Source of the DNA: Sphingomonas pokkalii | GTDB lineage: Bacteria > Pseudomonadota > Alphaproteobacteria > Sphingomonadales > Sphingomonadaceae | Assembly (NCBI RefSeq): GCF_003096275.1 | Contig: NZ_QENQ01000001.1 | Location: 3,742,009-3,806,008 of the forward strand | Length of the DNA stretch: 64,000 nt | Reading direction: 5' to 3' | Shown: positions 54,893 to 62,681 of the stretch, piece after piece | Layout of the letters: each line of letters starts with the position of its first letter | How positions within the stretch are numbered: position 1 is the stretch's first letter | Program-made: the position numbers and the translations under genes | Notes under the pieces: generated by a model | Told to the model about the DNA's origin: nothing | Database searches by the model: none | What the model saw: the letters and a program-made list of their open reading frames with translations, nothing else

Positions 54893-56779
54893 ATGTCCGG
54901 GATCGTCGGCATATTCTATCCCGGCATGGCGAAGCCGATCGATCCGGCGCGGATCGTCGCGATGAGCGATGCTGTTGCGCATCGCGGGCGCGACGGATCG
55001 GGGGTGTGGTGCGTCGCGGGCCTGGGCCTCGGCCATCGCCGGCTCGCGACGATCGACGTGGCGGGTGGGGTGCAGCCCATGGCCTTGCCCGATCAACGGC
55101 TGGCGGTGGTGTTGGATGGCGCGATCTACAATTTCCGGGCGGTGCGGGCCGAACTGGAAGAGCAGGGGGCGTGCTTCACGACGGAGAGTGACACCGAGGT
55201 GCTGCTGCACGGATGGCGCGCCTGGGGGCCTGATCTGTTGCCGCGGCTGGACGGTGTGTTCGCCTTTGCGCTGTACGACGCGGACCGACAAAGCCTGTTC
55301 CTGGCGCGGGACCGGTTGGGGGCGAAGCCGCTCCACATCGCCGAACTGACGGACGGGGCGATCGCGTTTTCTTCCGAACTCAAGGGATTGCTCGCCCACC
55401 CGATGTTTCGTCGCGCCGCCGATATCCGGGCGGTCGAGGATTATCTCGGCCTGGGGTATGTGCCGGATGATGCCTGTCTGGTCGCGGGCGTGGAGAAGCT
55501 GGCTGCGGGACATTTCCTGCTGGTGCAGCGGGGGCGGTCGCGCGGGCGGGCGGTGCGGTGGTGGGATGTCGATTTTTCGCGCCGCGCGCCGGGGCGGACC
55601 CGCGACCTGAAGGTCGAATTGCTGGAACGGATGCGCGTGGCGGTGCGGCGGCACATGGTGGCGGACGTTACGCTCGGCGCGCTGTTGCCCGACAGCGTCG
55701 AAGGCGCGGCGATGGTCGCGCTGATGGCGGCGAATAGCAAAACCGCGGTGCAGACCTGCACGCTCGGCGATGCTCCGCACGGCGGGGGCGAATCGTTCGC
55801 GGGAACGGTCGCCCGGCGCTTTGCTACCCGGCATCGCGACGGTCTTGCCGTTCTCGAGCCAGGGGCCGTACTCGATACGCTGACGCAGGCTTTTGACGAG
55901 CCGATCGCCGACGGGGCCGCGGCAAGGGCGTACACATGGTCGGCGTTCGCCCGCGCGACCATGGCGGTGGCGCTGTCGGCCGAAGGCTTGGACGCGGTGT
56001 GGCCTGTCCATCCTCGCTCGCGGGCCTTTGTCGCCGAGGAGCGGGTCCGTGCGCTGATGCCGATAGGGCTGCGAGCGCGGGTGCTCGGCGGTCTTGCGGC
56101 CGTCTATCCCGAGGCGCAATGGGTGCCGCAGCCGCTGCGCGTCCGGCCGTTGCTGCACGCCTTGGCCGGGGATGGTGCCTCGGCCTATGCGCAGCGGCTG
56201 GCGGCGACCGATCCGGGGATGCGCGCCGGCCTGTTCACCGATGCGGCGCGCCGGGCCCTGGCGGGGCACCGTGCCGAGACTCGTACCATCGCGGTGATGC
56301 GCGCGGCACCGGCACGCAGCAGCCTCGATCGGGCGCAATATGTCGATATCCGGCATCGGCTGCCCGGCAGCCAACTGGCGATGCTGGATCGATCGGGCAT
56401 GATGGTGGGGCTGGAGGTGCGCGTGCCGTGGCTGGATCACCAACTTGTCGAATTCGTCGCCAGCCTGCCGGAATCGCTTCGATTGCGCGGGCAGGGCAGG
56501 TGGCTGATGCGCAAAGCATGGGCCCCTTGGCTGCCGCGCACCTTGCCGCAGGGCACCGCGGGTGCTGTCGCGCTGCCGCTCGCCGACTGGTTTCGCACAA
56601 CCCTTGCGGATGCGGCGGCGGCATTGCCGCGCTCACCGGTCCTGCAGCAGACAGGCTGGTTCGAACGGCGTGCCTTCGTCCGGCTTGCCGAGGATCATCG
56701 CTCCGGCCGTGCGGATCATGGCGCCTTGCTTTGGCAATTGCTGGTGCTGGATCGCGCCATGACACGGCTGTTCGGCTGA
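54893..56779 (+). CDS. Asparagine-synthetase-like protein of XrtA module, both active sites degenerate
   Basis: A 628-residue protein with the two-domain layout of XrtA-associated amidotransferase 1: class II glutaminase domain (1-~200) and ATP-pyrophosphatase synthetase domain (~240-610). The N-terminal nucleophile Cys2 is Ser (MSGIVGIFYPG). The ATP PP-loop SGGxDSS is PDSVEGA (266-272). The later GDGGDE-type motif is AEGLDAV (363-369). Other family landmarks are kept (LGHRRLATID, HGWRAWGPDLLPRLDGVFAF, ARDRLGAKPLH, LRLRGQGRWLMRKAWAPWLP), and the frame is uninterrupted. It should neither hydrolyse glutamine nor adenylate, so a binding or scaffold role is more likely. It is last in the XrtA run. 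Confidence 0.9.
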   Translation: MSGIVGIFYPGMAKPIDPARIVAMSDAVAHRGRDGSGVWCVAGLGLGHRRLATIDVAGGVQPMALPDQRLAVVLDGAIYNFRAVRAELEEQGACFTTESDTEVLLHGWRAWGPDLLPRLDGVFAFALYDADRQSLFLARDRLGAKPLHIAELTDGAIAFSSELKGLLAHPMFRRAADIRAVEDYLGLGYVPDDACLVAGVEKLAAGHFLLVQRGRSRGRAVRWWDVDFSRRAPGRTRDLKVELLERMRVAVRRHMVADVTLGALLPDSVEGAAMVALMAANSKTAVQTCTLGDAPHGGGESFAGTVARRFATRHRDGLAVLEPGAVLDTLTQAFDEPIADGAAARAYTWSAFARATMAVALSAEGLDAVWPVHPRSRAFVAEERVRALMPIGLRARVLGGLAAVYPEAQWVPQPLRVRPLLHALAGDGASAYAQRLAATDPGMRAGLFTDAARRALAGHRAETRTIAVMRAAPARSSLDRAQYVDIRHRLPGSQLAMLDRSGMMVGLEVRVPWLDHQLVEFVASLPESLRLRGQGRWLMRKAWAPWLPRTLPQGTAGAVALPLADWFRTTLADAAAALPRSPVLQQTGWFERRAFVRLAEDHRSGRADHGALLWQLLVLDRAMTRLFG

Positions 56780-56900
56780 TATGCCGGACAAATCGGCTCA
56801 ATCGATCAGGGGCGAAACAAAAAATGTTGCGGCGCTGGCCTCTCCCATGCGTTAGGCGAGCGCACGACAATCCCTTCCCAACCCCGAACAGGAGGAAGAC

Positions 56901-57524
56901 ATGGCCTTCGAACTCCCCGAACTTCCCTATGCCAAGGATGCCCTCGCGCCGCACATGTCGGCGGAGACCTTCGATTTCCACCACGGCAAGCACCACAAGG
57001 CGTATGTCGACAACTGCAACAAGCTGGTTGCCGACATCCCCGAACTGGCCGGCGCGAAGCTCACCGACGTGATCGCCTACGCCAAGGACAAGGGCAACAA
57101 GGGCCTGTTCAACAACAGCTCGCAGATCTGGAACCACAGCTTCTTCTGGCAGTGCCTGACGCCGAACTATGCGGCGCCGACCGGCAAGCTGGCCGAGATG
57201 ATCACCCGCGATTTCGGCAGCCACGACGCCCTGATCGAGAAGCTGAAGGCGGAATCGGTCGGCCACTTCGCCAGCGGCTGGGGCTGGCTGGTGCTCGACG
57301 GTGACACGCTGAAGGTCACCTCGTTCCATGACGGCGATTCGCCGGTCGCGCACGGTGTGAAGCCGCTGTTCACGATCGACGTGTGGGAACACGCCTATTA
57401 CATCGACTATCGCAACGCGCGTCCGTCGTTCGTCGACACCATCCTGACCAAGCTGGCGAACTGGGAGTTCGTCGCCCAGAACCTCGACGGCGAAGGCGCG
57501 AGCCGCGCCGACCAGCAGGGCTGA
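56901..57524 (+). CDS. sodB: Superoxide dismutase, Fe/Mn family (SodB type)
   Basis: A 207-residue cytosolic enzyme that dismutes superoxide. The metal ligands are His27 (TFDFHHGKHH), His79 (IWNHSFFW), Asp160 and His164 (IDVWEHAYYIDY). The glutamine before IWNH (FNNSSQIWNH) is the arrangement of iron-type enzymes. AGGAGG sits at ideal distance from the ATG. The AT-richer 120 bases upstream probably hold its promoter. A strong bidirectional terminator follows. Confidence 0.97.
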   Translation: MAFELPELPYAKDALAPHMSAETFDFHHGKHHKAYVDNCNKLVADIPELAGAKLTDVIAYAKDKGNKGLFNNSSQIWNHSFFWQCLTPNYAAPTGKLAEMITRDFGSHDALIEKLKAESVGHFASGWGWLVLDGDTLKVTSFHDGDSPVAHGVKPLFTIDVWEHAYYIDYRNARPSFVDTILTKLANWEFVAQNLDGEGASRADQQG

Positions 57525-57534
57525 GCCCCTTCGG

Positions 57535-57564
57535 TCCCTCCGCCCGGACTGCCGGGCGGAGGGA
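57535..57564. terminator. Bidirectional terminator between sodB and ClC gene
   Basis: A perfect 13-bp stem, TCCCTCCGCCCGG with CCGGGCGGAGGGA, and a 4-base loop, followed by TCAGTTTTCC. It lies between convergent genes. Confidence 0.85.
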
Positions 57565-59322
57565 TCAGTTTTCCCCGTAGAGGTCGCGCTGGGCCTTCTC
57601 CAGCTCTTCGGCATAGCGCCGCCGCGCATGGTTCTCGGTGACGAGTCCCAACACCTTGCCATCGCTCGTCAAGACCGCCAGATCGTCCGCCACGCTCGCG
57701 TCGAAGGCTTGCAGCACTTCCGCGATCGTCATGTCCGGCGACAGCGCGGTATCCGCGAACTTCGCAACCCCGGACAGCCGATCCGCCGGATCGATCGAAG
57801 GGCTCCATACCGCCGCGGTTTCGGCGATTCCGGCATAGTGATCGGCGACGTTGACCAGCACCACCCGCTTGGTCGAACCGAGCGGAAAGCGGGCACGGAA
57901 GGTCGCCACGTCGCTGTCCGCCGCGATGGTTGGCACGTCACGGCGCATCATCCGTGCAGCGGTAAGGTTTCGCATCCAGCCCACGTCACGCCCGCTGCGC
58001 AGCGTCTCGCCGCGAAGGTGCAGCCGCCAGGTGGAGAAGCTGTAGCCGAACACCTCGCGCACGATCGTGCTGGCGATCAGCGTCGCCGCGATGGTGACGC
58101 CGGTGATGCTGAAATCATGGGTTACCTCCAGCACCAGTAGCGACATGGTCATCGGTCCGCCGACCACCGCCACCGCCAATGCCGCCATGCCGACCACCGC
58201 CGCGTCGTCGGGCGCGAGATGATGGAGGCCGGGGATCTCGGCGAGTACCAGCTGGTAGAAGCGGCCGATCAGTGCGCCGAGAAACAGCGAGGCGAAGAAC
58301 AGGCCGCCGCGAAAGCCGAAGCCGAGCGAGACGGCCGAGCCGAGCAGCTTGAGCAGGATCACCAGCCCCAGCGATGCCATCGTCGCCTGCGCGGCCAGAT
58401 TGATGTCGAGCGCGCCGTGTCCGCTCGACAGCACTTGGGGCGAGAGCAGTGCGAGCGGGATCATCAGCGTGCCCCCAGCCAGCGGTGCCCAGACAGGGCG
58501 GATCGGGCTTCGGCGTACGCCGGCTTCGACAAGCGACACCAGCCGCATCAGCGCGATGCCGAAGCCGGCGCAGAGTATGCCGAGCAGGGCATAGAGGAGA
58601 TAGTCCGCGGTCCCGATCGGATGCACGGTGCCGGCGCCGATCACATAGGGATGGATGCCGAGCGTGCGGGCGATCAGCGCTGCGGTGAGCGAAGCCAGCA
58701 GCACGGGTGCAACGATCGCGGGGGTGTAGGCACCCAACACGATTTCAAAGGCATAGAAGGCGCCGGTTAGGGGGGCGCCGAACGCCGCGCCCAGGCCCGC
58801 ACCGGCGCCCGCCGCCATCAACGTGCGGAGGTCGGCGCGGCGCAGATTGAGCCGCTGGCCTAGCAGCGAGGCGAGGCCGCCGCCCGCTTGGGCATAGGCC
58901 GCCTCCAGTCCCACCGAGGCGCCGAAGCCGTTGGAAATCAGCGTTTGGCCGACCACCGTCGCGGTGTCGCGCGCGGGGATGCGGCCGCCATGGAGGGCAT
59001 TGGCTTCGACCACGTCGATCGTCTTGCGGCGGTGGAGCAGCCATAAGGTGAGCCCGAGCAGCGCGCCGCCGACGGGCAGGGCCAGCAGTCGCAGGGGTGC
59101 CAGGTAGCTTGCTGCACTCAAATGTTCCCCGGCCGAAAGGCCGAACAACAGCCGCTGCAGCCCGCGTGCCGACTGCCCGATCGCAATAGCAGCCAGGCTT
59201 GCTGCCGCACCGACGCCGATCGCAAGCAGCAGGAACAGCAGCGAGTTCGACCGGATCTGCCGCCGCAGTCCATTCGCCGCGCGCACCGCGTGCAGGGCTG
59301 CGGGATGGCGCGGCAGACCCAT
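57565..59322 (-). CDS. ClC family chloride channel/transporter with CBS domains
   Basis: 585 residues: a ClC membrane domain (about residues 30-440) and C-terminal CBS pair (about 465-580, e.g. MMRRDVPTIAADSD, DDLAVLTSDGKVLGLVTEN). The gating glutamate region is ASVGLEAAYAQAGG in place of GREGP, so the Glu is kept but the following GP is AA. The first selectivity-filter motif GSGIP is replaced by SNGFGAS. GFGFRGGLFFASLFLGALIG corresponds to the GxFxP filter, with Gly-Gly-Leu-Phe in place of Gly-x-Phe-x-Pro. The altered filter leaves anion selectivity open. The distance from the yciB start is very small; both are on the minus strand. Confidence 0.9.
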   Translation of the reverse strand: MGLPRHPAALHAVRAANGLRRQIRSNSLLFLLLAIGVGAAASLAAIAIGQSARGLQRLLFGLSAGEHLSAASYLAPLRLLALPVGGALLGLTLWLLHRRKTIDVVEANALHGGRIPARDTATVVGQTLISNGFGASVGLEAAYAQAGGGLASLLGQRLNLRRADLRTLMAAGAGAGLGAAFGAPLTGAFYAFEIVLGAYTPAIVAPVLLASLTAALIARTLGIHPYVIGAGTVHPIGTADYLLYALLGILCAGFGIALMRLVSLVEAGVRRSPIRPVWAPLAGGTLMIPLALLSPQVLSSGHGALDINLAAQATMASLGLVILLKLLGSAVSLGFGFRGGLFFASLFLGALIGRFYQLVLAEIPGLHHLAPDDAAVVGMAALAVAVVGGPMTMSLLVLEVTHDFSITGVTIAATLIASTIVREVFGYSFSTWRLHLRGETLRSGRDVGWMRNLTAARMMRRDVPTIAADSDVATFRARFPLGSTKRVVLVNVADHYAGIAETAAVWSPSIDPADRLSGVAKFADTALSPDMTIAEVLQAFDASVADDLAVLTSDGKVLGLVTENHARRRYAEELEKAQRDLYGEN

Positions 59323-59328
59323 CCCGGT

Positions 59329-59952
59329 TTAACCTTCCGGCGGCAGGGGGGCGTTTTCCGGCTTTTCGAGCTGGAGCCCGTGGCGCAACAGCATCGGGAT
59401 GTTGGCGATCGCGAAGACTAGCGTGACCGGGATGACGATCCAGGTCTTGAAGAACACCCAGCGATCCCAGGTCAGCATATGCCGCGCGACTTCGTTGGCC
59501 CCGGCCATCACGACGAAGAACAACGACCAGTTGATCGTCAACAGCCGCCAGCCCTTGGCGCTGAGCCCCGGATAGGCGGATCCCAGCATCGTCTCGAGCA
59601 GCGGCTTGTTGGTGACGAGGCCATAGCCGAGGATCACCGCGAACATCACGTAGACGATCGTCGGCTTCACCTGGATGAAGGTCTTGTCGTGATAATAGAG
59701 GGTGAGCCCGCCGAACACGAGCACCAGCACGCCGGTGACCCATAGCATCGGGGAGACATGACGGGTCTTCAGCCACGACACGGCGATCGCCACGGCCATT
59801 GCGACCATGAAGGCCATCGTCGCGGTCAAGATACGTTCGATCTGCATTCCCGGCGCAAGGCTGTTGACCAGGAAGAACACGATCAGCGGCCCGTAATCGA
59901 GTGCCATGCGCAGACCGGCCGAAGTCTGGGGGCGGGCGGTTGGATCAGCCAC
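59329..59952 (-). CDS. YciB/septation protein A family (IspZ) membrane protein
   Basis: 207 residues with five to six helices. The core after a short N-terminal tail is ALDYGPLIVFFLVNSLAPGM, and KPTIVYVMFAVILGYGLVTN, GWRLLTINWSLFFVVMAGAN and VFFKTWIVIPVTLVFAIAN follow. This is the pattern of the intracellular septation protein A family (K.P.i.y..fa...). The GTG start at 59952 overlaps the end of ftsY (GTGGCTGA), with GGAGG upstream. In E. coli YciB links envelope synthesis and division. Its order after mtaB-ftsY is common in sphingomonads. Confidence 0.9.
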   Translation of the reverse strand: MADPTARPQTSAGLRMALDYGPLIVFFLVNSLAPGMQIERILTATMAFMVAMAVAIAVSWLKTRHVSPMLWVTGVLVLVFGGLTLYYHDKTFIQVKPTIVYVMFAVILGYGLVTNKPLLETMLGSAYPGLSAKGWRLLTINWSLFFVVMAGANEVARHMLTWDRWVFFKTWIVIPVTLVFAIANIPMLLRHGLQLEKPENAPLPPEG

Positions 59953-60880
59953 GGGCCAGTTCCTCCACCCCGGCGATGATGCGGGCGACTTCCTGCGCGT
60001 CGAACCCGCGCAGATCGTCCACCTTCTCGCCCACGCCGATCGCATGGATGGGCAGGCCGTATTTCTCCGCCGCCGCAACCAGCACGCCGCCGCGCGCGGT
60101 GCCGTCGAGCTTGGTCATGACCAGGCCGGTCACGCCCGCGACTTCCTTGAACACCTCGATCTGGTTGAGCGCGTTCTGGCCGGTGGTCGCATCGAGCACC
60201 AGCACCACGTCGTGCGGCGCCGCCGGATTGAGCCGGCCGAGCACGCGGCGGACCTTGGCCAACTCGTCCATCAGCTCGCGCTTGTTCTGCAGGCGGCCGG
60301 CGGTGTCGACGATCAGCACGTCGGTGCCGATCTCGGTCGCGCGCTTGACCGCTTCGAACACGATGCCGGCGGCGTCGCCGCCCTCGGCGCCCGACACGAT
60401 CGGCACGCCGATCCGCTCGGCCCAGGTGCGCAGCTGGCCGATGGCGGCGGCCCGGAAGGTATCGCCCGCGGCGACCATCACGCTGTAATCCTGATCGACC
60501 AGCTGCTTGGCGAGCTTGGCGATCGTCGTCGTCTTGCCCGATCCGTTGACGCCGATGACGAGGATCACCTGCGGGCGCGGGAAGGCCTCGATCTCGAGCG
60601 GCCTGGCGACCGGCTCCAGCACCTTGGCGACTTCCTCGGCGACGATCACGCGGATGCCGAGTTCTTCCATGTTCCGCTCGAACTGCCCCTCGGCGAGCCG
60701 CGCGCGCACCTTGGCGGCGGTGGCGGGGCCGAGGTCCGAGGCGATCAGCGCCTCCTCGATCTCGTCCAGCGTCGCCTCGTCCAGCCGGGCGAGCGACAGG
60801 CCGGCGAGGTTGCCGAGCAGCCGATCCGACGTCTTGCGAAAGCCGCCGAGCAGCTTTTCATGCCAGCTGGGTCCGCTCAT
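59945..60880 (-). CDS. ftsY: Signal recognition particle receptor FtsY
   Basis: A 311-residue SRP-type GTPase that docks ribosome-nascent chain complexes at the membrane. The N domain covers the first ~95 residues, and the acidic A domain of E. coli is absent. The G-domain P-loop is GVNGSGKTT (110-118), followed by GDTFRAAAIGQL, VDTAGRLQNK, TKLDGTARGG and IGVGEKVDDLRGFD, all diagnostic. ATGA overlap with mtaB upstream and GTG/TGA overlap with yciB downstream show a three-gene operon. Confidence 0.98.
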   Translation of the reverse strand: MSGPSWHEKLLGGFRKTSDRLLGNLAGLSLARLDEATLDEIEEALIASDLGPATAAKVRARLAEGQFERNMEELGIRVIVAEEVAKVLEPVARPLEIEAFPRPQVILVIGVNGSGKTTTIAKLAKQLVDQDYSVMVAAGDTFRAAAIGQLRTWAERIGVPIVSGAEGGDAAGIVFEAVKRATEIGTDVLIVDTAGRLQNKRELMDELAKVRRVLGRLNPAAPHDVVLVLDATTGQNALNQIEVFKEVAGVTGLVMTKLDGTARGGVLVAAAEKYGLPIHAIGVGEKVDDLRGFDAQEVARIIAGVEELARG

Positions 60881-62103
60881 GCAACCAGCGTTCCGTCTTC
60901 GACGCGTGCAATCGTCACGTTCACCGTTTCTCCAGTCTTCCGGGGCGCGGTGAGCCGCACCTCGGCGAAATTTCCTGCATGGCCGCGGTCCCCCGGTCGC
61001 TCGACCAGCACCTGCTGGCGGCTGCCGACCAGGGTTTCGAGCCAGGTCGCCCGCTGCGCCGCCGCCGCCGCGCGCAGCCGGGCGGCGCGGTCGCGGATCG
61101 TGGCAGGCGCCACCTGCGGCATGCGCGCGGCGGGCGTGCCGGCGCGCGGGCTATAGGGGAAGATGTGCGCATGCACCACGCCGCAATCGGCGATCAGTGC
61201 CCGCGTGTTCTCGAACATGCGATCGTCTTCGGTCGGAAAGCCCGCGATCAGGTCCGCGCCGATCGCGATTTCCGGCCGCGCGGTGCGAAGGCGCTCGGCG
61301 AGCGCCACCGATTGCGCACGGCTGTGGCGGCGCTTCATCCGCTTGAGGATCAGGTCGTCGCCGGCCTGGAGCGACAGATGGACATGCGGCATCACGCGCG
61401 GCTCCTGGCTGAGCAGCGCGAACAGCCGATCGTCGACTTCGATCCCGTCGAGCGACGAAAGCCGCAGCCGCTGGAGCGTCGGCACGTGGCGGAGGATGCG
61501 CTCGACCAGCGAACCCAGCGTCGGGCTGCCGGGCAGATCATGGCCGTAGCTGGTGAGGTCGACGCCAGTCAGCACCACTTCACCATGCGCCTCGGCCAGC
61601 ATCGTGATCCTGTCGATCACCGCGCCGGCGGGCACCGAGCGACTGTTGCCGCGCCCGAAGGGAATGGCGCAGAAGGTGCAGCGATGGTCGCAGCCATTCT
61701 GCACCTCCACGAAGGCGCGGGCATGGGTGGAGAAGCTGGCGGCGAGGTGGGGTGCCGTCTCGCGCACGGCGAGGATGTCCTGCACCTGCACCTTCGCGTC
61801 GGACGCCCAGGCTTGCGGAAGCAGCTTCTCGGCATTGCCGATCACCCGGTCGACCTCCGGCATTGCGGCGAAGGCCTGCGGATCGATCTGCGCCGCGCAG
61901 CCGGTGACGACCAGTTCGGCGTCCGGCCGTTCGCGCCGTGCGCGGCGGATCGCCTGGCGGGTCTGTTTCACCGCTTCGTTGGTGACCGCGCAGCTGTTCA
62001 CCACGATCGCGTCACGGCCCGTCAGCAAAGCGCGGATCGACTCGCCTTCGGCTAGGTTCAGCCGGCAACCCATGTTAAGGATAAGAGGCGAGGAGAGGGA
62101 CAT
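60877..62103 (-). CDS. mtaB: tRNA t6A37 methylthiotransferase MtaB
   Basis: A 408-residue radical SAM enzyme adding a methylthio group to t6A37 of ANN-decoding tRNAs. The N-terminal UPF0004 domain carries cluster cysteines C13 (NMGCRLN), C38 (NSCAVTN) and C69 (TGCAAQI). The radical SAM cluster is C138-x3-C142-x2-C145 (NGCDHRCTFC). The C-terminal TRAM domain is VLVERPGDRGHAGNFAEVRL. The start codon at 62103-62101 shares one base pair with the divergent TTG start of the next gene, and no ribosome binding site is visible for it. Confidence 0.96.
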   Translation of the reverse strand: MSLSSPLILNMGCRLNLAEGESIRALLTGRDAIVVNSCAVTNEAVKQTRQAIRRARRERPDAELVVTGCAAQIDPQAFAAMPEVDRVIGNAEKLLPQAWASDAKVQVQDILAVRETAPHLAASFSTHARAFVEVQNGCDHRCTFCAIPFGRGNSRSVPAGAVIDRITMLAEAHGEVVLTGVDLTSYGHDLPGSPTLGSLVERILRHVPTLQRLRLSSLDGIEVDDRLFALLSQEPRVMPHVHLSLQAGDDLILKRMKRRHSRAQSVALAERLRTARPEIAIGADLIAGFPTEDDRMFENTRALIADCGVVHAHIFPYSPRAGTPAARMPQVAPATIRDRAARLRAAAAAQRATWLETLVGSRQQVLVERPGDRGHAGNFAEVRLTAPRKTGETVNVTIARVEDGTLVA

Positions 62104-62681
62104 TGGACAGCGATCTAGGAGCGCCGACCCGAGAAGTCCACGAGAAGGCCCGCGAGGTACTGGCCTTCTGGTTCGATGCGCTGATGCCCGAACAATGGTT
62201 TTCCCCCTCGGCGAGCGTGGATCAGGAAATTGCCGACCTGTTCGGTGCGGATCGCGATGCCGTGCTCGCCTCCGGTGCGGCGGGGTGGAGCGACACGCCG
62301 GAGACGCTGCTGGCGGCCATCCTGCTGCTCGACCAGTTTTCGCGGAACATCCACCGCGGCACGGCAGAGGCTTTCGCCGGCGATCCGCTTGCCCGGCAGC
62401 TTGCCTGCCATGCGCTCGAACGGGGATGGGACAAGACGATGACCGACGAGCAGCGCCAGTTCCTCTATCTGCCGTTCGAACATGCCGAAGATGCCGAATT
62501 CCAGGCGCTGAGCCTGCGCTGCTTCGAGGCGCTCGGCATGGAGGTGCAACTCGCCTATGCCCGCGATCATGCCGACGTGATCCAACGGTTCGGGCGCTTC
62601 CCGACCCGCAATGCGGCGTTGGGACGGATATCGACCCCCGAGGAAATCGATTATCTCAGCCAGCCTGGCGCCGGCTGGTAG
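62103..62681 (+). CDS. DUF924 family protein
   Basis: A 192-residue, all-helical protein of the DUF924 (TPR-like) family, function unknown. Family phrases are REVLAFWFDALMPEQWF, LLAAILLLDQFSRNIHRGTA, DEQRQFLYLPFEHAEDAE and GRFPTRNAALGR. The TTG start at 62103 is supported by AGGAGAGGG just upstream, although it overlaps the mtaB start on the other strand. The 3' end overlaps the convergent EAL gene by 26 bases. Confidence 0.93.
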   Translation: MDSDLGAPTREVHEKAREVLAFWFDALMPEQWFSPSASVDQEIADLFGADRDAVLASGAAGWSDTPETLLAAILLLDQFSRNIHRGTAEAFAGDPLARQLACHALERGWDKTMTDEQRQFLYLPFEHAEDAEFQALSLRCFEALGMEVQLAYARDHADVIQRFGRFPTRNAALGRISTPEEIDYLSQPGAGW

